From Bacilli bacterium (lineage in GTDB: Bacteria > Bacillota_I > Bacilli_A > RF39 > UBA660), in assembly GCA_017627015.1 (NCBI GenBank), contig JAGAHP010000030.1:1-29708 (forward strand): DNA of 29,708 nucleotides. The letters are read 5' to 3'. Under the pieces are notes generated by a model, which was not told the origin of the DNA, made no database searches, and worked only from the letters and a program-made list of their open reading frames with translations. This document shows, one piece after another, positions 24,416 through 29,708 of this stretch (position 1 is its first letter; each line of letters begins with the position of its first letter). The translations under genes were made by a program, and so were the position numbers.

Positions 24416-24424
24416 ATTATATCA
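24416..24424 (-). promoter_or_regulatory. Extended -10 promoter of the pgk operon
   Basis: Minus-strand TGATATAAT directly after the T-run of the preceding terminator, 19 bases before the ATG. It makes pgk independent of the gap transcript. Confidence 0.55.
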
Positions 24425-24451
24425 CAAAAAAAGAATGATTAACATTCTTTT
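24424..24451 (-). terminator. Terminator between the gap operon and pgk
   Basis: Perfect 9-bp stem AAAAGAATG/CATTCTTTT (24429-24437, 24443-24451), five-base loop, T-run on the minus strand. It overlaps the stop of the Ig-repeat protein. Confidence 0.88.
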
Positions 24452-25814
24452 ATTGTACATATATGTATACAGCTTTTGTTATTCCATTTGAAGTTGTTAT
24501 TATTACTCTTGTCTCACCTTGTCTTACTCCTCTAACAATACCATTTGAATCTACTGTTGCGATTCCAGTGTTTACTGATCTATAACTTAAACTCTTATTA
24601 GTTGCGTTATCTGGTACAACTGATGCATTTAGTGAAGATGTTCCACCAGGACTTACATATAATGTATCTTGAACCGCTATTCCAGCTGGTTGAGTTTGTG
24701 GTGTTGGTGTCGGTGTTGGAGTAGGCGTTGGTGTTGGTGTTGGTGTCGGAGTTGGAGAAGGACTTGGGCTTGGACTAGGACTAGGTGTTGGTGTCGGAGT
24801 TGGAGTAGGCGTTGGTGTTGGTGTTGGATCTGCTTTTTTACACTCTACAACACTATACTTTCTAGTTGAAACAGCTTTATTTCCAGCCTTATCTTTTACT
24901 GTGTACTCTAATTCATATTCTCCTACTTTAGATGTATTAGTATTACCAGTAATCTTAACATTATTTGTAATATCTCCATCTGTATCGTCATGTGCAGTAT
25001 ATCCATAAACACCATCTTTACTAATATCTACTTTATCTCCTACACATACTTTTTGATATGCAGATGTATTTTTAAATGTTATTACAGGTACAATAGTATC
25101 CTTCTTCTTTTTCTTTTCTTTATTTACTTTTTCTTTTTTAACTATTACTATTCTAGTCTTAGTAGCTTTATTACCTGTTTTATCTTTAACAGTATACTTT
25201 ATCTTATAAGTTCCTGGAGTATTAATATCCACTTTTCCACTTGTCTTAATCTTATTTGTTAATTCACCATCAACATTATCTATTGCACTTGCTCCTGCAT
25301 CTTTATATTTTTCTCCTACGCTGATAGTAACTGTTTTAGATCCTAACAATGTAATAACTGGAGGTATTGTATCTTTTTCAATTTGTGATTTTTGTTTATT
25401 TTCTTTCTTACTAGTTATCTTTTCTCCATAACCTTCAGTCATATATATATTTTTACATTTTAAATAAGTTTTATAATTATATAATTTTGGATTATTATCT
25501 TCTTCTTTTTTTGATTTAATATTATTTTCTGCGATGATATATCCATCACAATCATTTGCGCGCTTATTATTAACTATTTTGTCTTTAATAACGCTATCAA
25601 TATTAATCTTTTTATATTCACTTTTCTTTAATAAAATTTGTTCATAAAGTAAATAGTTAGAAGCATTATTTGTAAATTGACTTTCTAATTTAATATAATC
25701 CTTTTTTAATTTAGCTCTATGAAGAAAAATTAAACCTATTATAGATCCAATAATAACTAATAATATAATTAATAAAATTATTTTAGTTTTGGTCCAAAAC
25801 TTTGTAACCTCCAT
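24450..25814 (-). CDS. Anchored surface protein: pilin-like domain, two DUF5011 domains, Pro-rich stalk, BIG2
   Basis: A 454-residue mosaic surface protein. Residues 11-31 are a membrane anchor. Residues 38-130 form a small domain with Cys89 (NDCDGYII) and Cys120 ([14 protein letters not shown]), similar to the neighbouring 130-residue protein. Two DUF5011/Ig-like domains follow: 147-226 ([11 protein letters not shown] to [11 protein letters not shown]) and 238-324 ([11 protein letters not shown] to [10 protein letters not shown]). Then comes a Pro-Thr/Pro-Ser stalk (330-372) and a C-terminal BIG2 bacterial Ig domain (377-454). There is no C-terminal sorting signal. The protein thus projects its BIG2 domain outward from an N-terminal anchor, as an adhesin might. 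It has an AGGTGAT ribosome site 14 bases downstream of the gene before it. Confidence 0.85.
   Translation of the reverse strand: MEVTKFWTKTKIILLIILLVIIGSIIGLIFLHRAKLKKDYIKLESQFTNNASNYLLYEQILLKKSEYKKINIDSVIKDKIVNNKRANDCDGYIIAENNIKSKKEEDNNPKLYNYKTYLKCKNIYMTEGYGEKITSKKENKQKSQIEKDTIPPVITLLGSKTVTISVGEKYKDAGASAIDNVDGELTNKIKTSGKVDINTPGTYKIKYTVKDKTGNKATKTRIVIVKKEKVNKEKKKKKDTIVPVITFKNTSAYQKVCVGDKVDISKDGVYGYTAHDDTDGDITNNVKITGNTNTSKVGEYELEYTVKDKAGNKAVSTRKYSVVECKKADPTPTPTPTPTPTPTPSPSPSPSPSPTPTPTPTPTPTPTPTPTPQTQPAGIAVQDTLYVSPGGTSSLNASVVPDNATNKSLSYRSVNTGIATVDSNGIVRGVRQGETRVIITTSNGITKAVYIYVQ
24699..24827. repeat. Hexamer repeat coding for the Pro-Thr/Pro-Ser stalk
   Basis: About 21 imperfect six-base units (plus-strand GGTGTT, GGTGTC, GGAGTT and similar), the most GC-rich spot in the window. 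A 29-base stretch beginning GTTGGAGTAGGC occurs exactly twice, at 24715 and 24799, 84 bases apart, indicating internal duplication. Confidence 0.85.
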
Positions 25815-25828
25815 TAAATAATCACCTC

Positions 25829-26221
25829 TTATTCTTCAAAATAGTTAACAGTTGTATAGTTTTTTCCACACTTAATATACGCCCTATGTTCTATTTCATA
25901 TTCATCTGTATACATGTCTCTTTCACTAGACATAATTACATACCCCTTACAATCCTCAATCAATTCATTTTGAATTAATCCTTCTTTTTCAATTTTTTTA
26001 ATATTAACTCTCTTTTCATAACCATCTTTTACTTTTATATTTTTTAATTTGTAATATATTTTACTAGCAGTTACTATATCTTTTTCAAATGTTTTATATT
26101 TGTCTGTTCTTTTATTGATTTTTCCTCTAACTATAAAAAATGTCGTTAAACCTATTATTACAACTAAAAAGAATAAAATAATATGTAATCTTGTTATATG
26201 TTTTTCTCTTTCTCTTTTCAT
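25829..26221 (-). CDS. Small anchored protein with pilin-like domain
   Basis: A 130-residue protein with one membrane segment (about 12-31) after a basic start. The outward part aligns with the N-terminal domain of the downstream surface protein: [10 protein letters not shown] and [16 protein letters not shown] here against CDGYIIAEN and [15 protein letters not shown] there, including the Cys pair (91 and 118). The helix-then-sheet order is reminiscent of type IV pilin-like folds, but there is no prepilin peptidase site visible (no Gly/Phe processing motif before the helix). Its ATG overlaps the gap stop as ATGA, so translation is coupled to that of GAPDH. Function unknown. Confidence 0.75.
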   Translation of the reverse strand: MKREREKHITRLHIILFFLVVIIGLTTFFIVRGKINKRTDKYKTFEKDIVTASKIYYKLKNIKVKDGYEKRVNIKKIEKEGLIQNELIEDCKGYVIMSSERDMYTDEYEIEHRAYIKCGKNYTTVNYFEE

Positions 26222-27219
26222 AGTCTTTCTCCTAAATATTTACAAGTTCTTATCATTTGACAAGTATAACCCATTTCATTATCATACCACGCAGATACTT
26301 TTACTATAGTTTCGTCACCTGATTTAATTACTTTTGTTAAAGTAGCATCAAATAAAGAACCACATGTTGAACCTATTACATCTGTTGATACTATTTCTTC
26401 ATCATTATATCCTATTGATTCATTACTTTTATTCTTAAATAAAATATTTATTTCTTCTTCTGTAACATCTTTTTCTAATGTACAAGTTAATTCTACTAAA
26501 GATCCTGTTACTACTGGAACTCTTACACTAGAACCATCTAATTTACCATCTAATTCTTTAATAACTAGACCTAATGCTTTAGCAGCGCCTGTATCACTAG
26601 GTACTATATTTGTAGCCGCTGCTCTTGCTCTTCTTAAATCACCTTTTTTATGAGCTAAATCTAATAGATTTTGATCATTTGTATAAGCATGAATTGTATT
26701 CATATAACCAACTTTAATTTTATAAGCATCATTTAATATTTTTGCTACTGGTGCTAAAGCATTTGTTGTACAACTTGCTGCTGAATAAATATTATCATTT
26801 AAATCTATTTCTTCATGATTTACATTATATACAATAGTTGGTACATCTTTATCACTAGGAGCAGATATTAATACTTTTTTAGCCCCTGCGTTTATATGAC
26901 TCATTGCTTTTTCTCTTGTTCTAAATAATCCAGTACATTCTAACACTATATCTACATCTAATTCAGCCCATGGTAAATTTTCTGGATCACTTTCTTTAAA
27001 TATTCTGATTTTTTTATCATTAACAATAATGTTTCCTTCATCATATGATATATTTGCATCAAACTTTTTTTGAGCAGAATCATATTTTAATAAATGTGAA
27101 AGCATTTTAGAATCAGTTAAATCATTTATCGCTACAACTTCCATTTCACTTTCTTCAAATATTTTTCTAAAAGCTAACCTTCCTATTCTTCCAAACCCAT
27201 TAATTGCTATTTTAACCAT
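26218..27219 (-). CDS. gap: Glyceraldehyde-3-phosphate dehydrogenase, type I
   Basis: A 333-residue GAPDH catalysing the NAD-dependent oxidation and phosphorylation of glyceraldehyde 3-phosphate. The start at 27219 ([14 protein letters not shown]) is fixed by AGGAGGG five bases upstream; the longer frame adds 11 unrelated residues. Catalytic Cys150 is in [15 protein letters not shown] and His177 in NTIHAYT. Asp33 (AINDLTD) indicates NAD use. The C-terminal [11 protein letters not shown] is intact. The ribosome site overlaps the TAG stop of the nucleoside kinase gene, and the gap stop overlaps the next gene, giving a tightly coupled chain kinase-gap-small anchored protein. Confidence 0.97.
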   Translation of the reverse strand: MVKIAINGFGRIGRLAFRKIFEESEMEVVAINDLTDSKMLSHLLKYDSAQKKFDANISYDEGNIIVNDKKIRIFKESDPENLPWAELDVDIVLECTGLFRTREKAMSHINAGAKKVLISAPSDKDVPTIVYNVNHEEIDLNDNIYSAASCTTNALAPVAKILNDAYKIKVGYMNTIHAYTNDQNLLDLAHKKGDLRRARAAATNIVPSDTGAAKALGLVIKELDGKLDGSSVRVPVVTGSLVELTCTLEKDVTEEEINILFKNKSNESIGYNDEEIVSTDVIGSTCGSLFDATLTKVIKSGDETIVKVSAWYDNEMGYTCQMIRTCKYLGERL

Positions 27220-27229
27220 ATTATCCCTC

Positions 27230-28867
27230 CTAAACAAAATAACCATCACCAATAAATTCTCTTAATATAGAATCTTTTGGTATACAATCGCTTGGTATTG
27301 CTAATATATTTTTAAGTAAATTTAATAATCTAACTGCATCTTTATAATGTTCATCTTTTTCTTCTACCGCATATAATAATGGTTCAGCATATGCCTTTAA
27401 TACACCTATTTCATATAACAAAGTTGTGTTAAATACTACATCAGCATCATCTTGATAAGGGAATACATTTCTTTCTTCTCCTTCTCTTACTGTTAACCAT
27501 GCATTTAAGACATCTTTTGCTTTATAACCTCTTGTTCTATTATCTCTAACAATTCTTCTTAACAACCTAACTTCTGTTGTTCTAACTCTGTTATGATCAT
27601 CTAAATTTAAAACTGTTAATGGAGATAAATATATTTTATATTTATATTTTTTGTCTATTGATGAAGTTAATTCATTATTTAAAGCATGTAAACCTTCTAT
27701 AATTAATATTTCATTTTCTTCTAGTGAAGTTGCTTCATCAATATATTCACCTTTACCTAAAATAAAATTATATGTAGGTATTCTAACCTTTTCTCCTTTT
27801 AATAGTTTAGTTAAGTCTCTATTAAATAAATCTAACTTAATCGCATTAATAGATTCAAAATCATAACTACCATCTTCTTTTTTAGGAGTTCTTTCTCTAT
27901 CTACAAAATAATCATCTATAGATAAAGTTTTTGGATTAATTCCAAATCCTTTTAAGAATAATTTTAATTTTTTAGATGTTGTTGTTTTTCCACTAGATGA
28001 TGGACCTGATATTAATACTATTTTTATATTTTTATTCTTACTTATATTCTCTGCTATTTCTAATAAATGATTGTTTTGATATGTTTCTGATAAAAATACA
28101 TAGTCATTAATATTACCTTCTGTAACCTTTTTATTAAGATCACAAACAGATTGAATACCTAATCTTGTAGAAAAGGCATAGTATTCATTATATGCATCAA
28201 ATAGTTTTTCATGATGTTTATAATTTGCCTTGCTAGCGTAAATATTTGGGAAAGAAATAACAAAACTTTCTTTATCTATATATGTTAATTTAAATTCTTT
28301 AATAAATCCTGTAGATATAGGTAAATGATTAAAGAAATAGTCATATGTTTTATCTAATTTATATAAATTAATATTAGTATTAGTATTATATTTTAATAGT
28401 TCTACTTTATCAAATTCCTTAGCTTTTTGGTAATATTTAATAGCTTCTTTTCTATTAATTAATAATTTTTCTATTGGCATATCTAATTTAATTAGTTCTT
28501 CCATTTTTTCTTTAACTTTATCTAAAACAGTTTCAGTTACAGTTTTATATGATTTAATATAAATACCTTTATCAATAGAATGGCTAATTTTTATTCTTTC
28601 ATTATATAAATCTTTAAATGCTTTAATTAATATAAATAAAAGTCCTGATTCATATGTCTTATTCCCTATTTCAGAATTCTTATCATAAAATTCAATTGTA
28701 GAATTATTAAATATTGGTGTACTAAGTTCACTAATAGAACCATCAACCACCGCAATTATTATTTTATCCTTAAATTCAGATTGGAAATCTTTAGATATAT
28801 CACTTAAAGAAGTTCCTTTTGGATAGTTATATTTTTCTCCTTTATATTTAACAGTTACACTAAGCAT
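27230..28867 (-). CDS. TGS domain-containing nucleoside (uridine) kinase
   Basis: A 545-residue two-part enzyme. The N-terminus (1-65) is a TGS-like domain, followed by a region resembling the threonyl-tRNA-synthetase second additional domain (about 66-240; [30 protein letters not shown]). The C-terminal half is a phosphoribulokinase/uridine kinase fold: P-loop [14 protein letters not shown] (286-299), [13 protein letters not shown], the acceptor region ISP-like [11 protein letters not shown], and [14 protein letters not shown] with the ATP lid. This fusion is well known in Bacillota and is usually annotated as uridine or nucleoside kinase, phosphorylating nucleosides with ATP/GTP. It heads an operon with gap. 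An AGGTGGG ribosome site precedes the start. Confidence 0.88.
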   Translation of the reverse strand: MLSVTVKYKGEKYNYPKGTSLSDISKDFQSEFKDKIIIAVVDGSISELSTPIFNNSTIEFYDKNSEIGNKTYESGLLFILIKAFKDLYNERIKISHSIDKGIYIKSYKTVTETVLDKVKEKMEELIKLDMPIEKLLINRKEAIKYYQKAKEFDKVELLKYNTNTNINLYKLDKTYDYFFNHLPISTGFIKEFKLTYIDKESFVISFPNIYASKANYKHHEKLFDAYNEYYAFSTRLGIQSVCDLNKKVTEGNINDYVFLSETYQNNHLLEIAENISKNKNIKIVLISGPSSSGKTTTSKKLKLFLKGFGINPKTLSIDDYFVDRERTPKKEDGSYDFESINAIKLDLFNRDLTKLLKGEKVRIPTYNFILGKGEYIDEATSLEENEILIIEGLHALNNELTSSIDKKYKYKIYLSPLTVLNLDDHNRVRTTEVRLLRRIVRDNRTRGYKAKDVLNAWLTVREGEERNVFPYQDDADVVFNTTLLYEIGVLKAYAEPLLYAVEEKDEHYKDAVRLLNLLKNILAIPSDCIPKDSILREFIGDGYFV

Positions 28868-28908
28868 TTTCCCACCTACTTTATTCTATATATATTTTAA
28901 CACAAAAA

Positions 28909-28946
28909 AACTGTTTTTGTCACTAAAATAAATGAATAAAACAGTT
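28909..28946. repeat. Inverted repeat in the udk-like/clpP divergent region
   Basis: Nine-base arms AACTGTTTT (28909-28917) and AAAACAGTT (28938-28946) are 20 bases apart between two divergent genes. It could be an operator or a weak hairpin. It is not a CIRCE or CtsR consensus. Confidence 0.4.
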
Positions 28947-28978
28947 ATAAAAATACTATTATAATAATAGGTGATAAA

Positions 28979-29545
28979 ATGTTTATTCCAAATGTATTAG
29001 AAAAATCAAATAACGGCGAAAGAGTATATGATTTATATTCAAAATTATTAGAAGATAGAATTATATTACTATCTGGTGAAATAAATGATAATATATCAAA
29101 TATTATTATATCAGAACTACTATATTTAGATTCTATTTCAGATGAAGATATAACTATTTATATTAATTCTCCTGGAGGAGAAATAACTAGTGGCATGGCT
29201 ATATATGACACAATGAACTATATAAAATCAGATGTGTCAACTATATGTATAGGAATGGCCGCTTCTATGGCTGCATTTTTATTATCAAGTGGTGAAAAAG
29301 GAAAAAGATTTATACTACCTAATTCAGAAGTAATGATTCATCAACCCCTTGGCGGAGTACAAGGTCAAGCTACTGATATTAAAATAGCATCAGATAGAAT
29401 TCTTAAAATAAAGAACAAAATTAATAAAATATTATCTAAAAATACAGGTAATAATATTAAACAAATAGAAATAGATACTGAAAGAGATAATTATATGAAT
29501 TCTAAAGAAGCTTTAGAATATGGTATAGTTGATAAAATAATATAA
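28979..29545 (+). CDS. clpP: ATP-dependent Clp protease proteolytic subunit
   Basis: A complete 188-residue ClpP, near the normal 190-200. The catalytic triad is Ser96 ([10 protein letters not shown]), His121 ([10 protein letters not shown]) and Asp170 (TERDNYM). The N-terminus [20 protein letters not shown], the handle region and [19 protein letters not shown] match the Bacillus enzyme closely. Fourteen copies form the barrel that ClpX/ClpC feed with unfolded protein. Its AGGTGAT ribosome site lies five to six bases upstream. A TATAAT at 28960-28965 is too close to the start to be convincing as a normal promoter. No CtsR box is visible, so heat-shock control by CtsR is not supported. Confidence 0.97.
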   Translation: MFIPNVLEKSNNGERVYDLYSKLLEDRIILLSGEINDNISNIIISELLYLDSISDEDITIYINSPGGEITSGMAIYDTMNYIKSDVSTICIGMAASMAAFLLSSGEKGKRFILPNSEVMIHQPLGGVQGQATDIKIASDRILKIKNKINKILSKNTGNNIKQIEIDTERDNYMNSKEALEYGIVDKII

Positions 29546-29573
29546 AAAAGATGCTTAAAAAGCATCTTTTTTT
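29545..29573 (+). terminator. clpP terminator
   Basis: Perfect 12-bp stem AAAAAGATGCTT/AAGCATCTTTTT (29545-29556, 29560-29571) followed by T, overlapping the clpP stop codon. Confidence 0.92.
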
Positions 29574-29575
29574 CT

Positions 29576-29600
29576 TTTTTGTAATTTCAACCGCACCACT
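29576..29600. mobile_element. Probable right end of the IS30-like element
   Basis: Minus-strand GTGGTGCGGTTGAAATTAC lies between the transposase stop and the clpP terminator. It resembles the 'TGCACTTGAAATTAC'-type ends seen in several IS30-family elements. The matching left end is outside the window, so the border is an inference. Confidence 0.45.
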
Positions 29601-29708
29601 TTATTTATAATTTAATTCTATCTCACAACTACTTTTAAAGTCAAATATTTTTCTTGGCATAGTGTTTATTTCAAAACAAATATCATCTAAGAATGATTGT
29701 GGGACATA
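29601..29708 (-). CDS. C-terminus of an IS30-like transposase (5' part off window)
   Basis: The last 35 residues of a minus-strand frame that enters from the right edge and ends at TAA 29603-29601. It reads SFLDDICFEINTMPRKIF and DFKSSCEIE, matching the 'I..w.N..PRK.L..kTP.E' end of IS30-family DDE transposases (Pro-Arg-Lys is the key block). The preceding catalytic residues lie outside the window, so activity cannot be judged. The sequence between this stop and the clpP terminator (about 29574-29600) should contain the element's terminal inverted repeat. Confidence 0.75.
   Translation of the reverse strand, partial: YVPQSFLDDICFEINTMPRKIFDFKSSCEIELNYK

Noticed and set aside
24699..24827. 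Possible CRISPR array
   Set aside because: The repeats are contiguous six-base coding units without spacers, giving an ordinary Pro-rich linker.
24669..24869. Plus-strand frame full of Trp, Cys and Arg
   Set aside because: It is the reverse reading of the Pro-Thr stalk repeat and its low-complexity composition is an artefact.
28960..28965. TATAAT upstream of clpP as its promoter
   Set aside because: Transcription would start at the ribosome site itself, and no fitting -35 or TG extension is present.
1..29708. UGA read as tryptophan (Mycoplasma code)
   Set aside because: Tryptophan is encoded by UGG in all conserved proteins, and UGA ends gap and the sortase gene at the expected length.

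Overview
The window is about 29.7 kb of a very AT-rich (by eye roughly 27% G+C) chromosome with tightly packed genes. It most probably comes from a low-GC Bacillota, and looks like an uncultured gut-type spore former near the Bacilli/Erysipelotrichia/RF39 range rather than a named species. Three things point there: a full Spo0A with its diagnostic DNA-binding helix, a gerA-type germinant receptor operon, and peptidoglycan synthesis genes (murC, murD). UGA is used as a stop (gap, the sortase gene), so the Mycoplasma code does not apply. Nothing resembles a prophage, CRISPR array or plasmid. The only mobile DNA is the 3' end of an IS30-like transposase at the right edge.

Layout. 1-2542 (minus): a truncated GNAT/YoaP-type acetyltransferase, a small decayed copy of an rRNA methyltransferase 3' end, a second GNAT enzyme, and an RlmD/RlmCD 23S rRNA uracil methyltransferase. 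2613-5803 (plus): a compact gerA operon in the order A-C-B. 5800-7157 (minus): an unknown protein and an Ogg1-type 8-oxoguanine glycosylase. 7239-7736 (plus): a UPF0316 membrane protein. 7749-9959 (minus): a protein with two tandem RelA/SpoT synthetase-like domains, then a free receiver domain and a free HPt domain. 10037-16248 (minus): an LRR membrane protein, murC, murD, an anchored protein with a degenerate M23/LytM-like domain, and a large anchored protein of unknown function. 16346-16422: tRNA-Arg(CCU). 16461-18982: a YmfF/YmfH-like M16 peptidase pair. 19040-20096: a sortase and a lipoprotein. 20172-20921: spo0A. 21026-24396: pgk, a flippase-like protein and a GT4 glycosyltransferase in one overlapping operon. 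24450-28867: a nucleoside (uridine) kinase, gap, and two anchored proteins sharing a pilin-like domain. 28979-29545 (plus): clpP. 29601-29708: the transposase remnant.

How the parts fit. Envelope and sporulation functions dominate: Mur ligases, glycolipid synthesis, sortase, several N-terminally anchored ectodomain proteins, Spo0A, and the germinant receptor. Signalling is represented by Spo0A, a kinase-less receiver/HPt pair, and an alarmone-synthetase-like protein. Most transcription units end in a strong hairpin containing or touching the stop codon. The next unit often begins at once with an extended -10 element of the form TGN-TATAAT, a compact design repeated about ten times here.

Start codons were moved inward from the longest reading frame in six cases (6639-7157, 9603-9959, 19662-20096, spo0A, pgk, gap), because a good Shine-Dalgarno lies inside the longer frame. 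No stretch over 300 bases lacks a gene.
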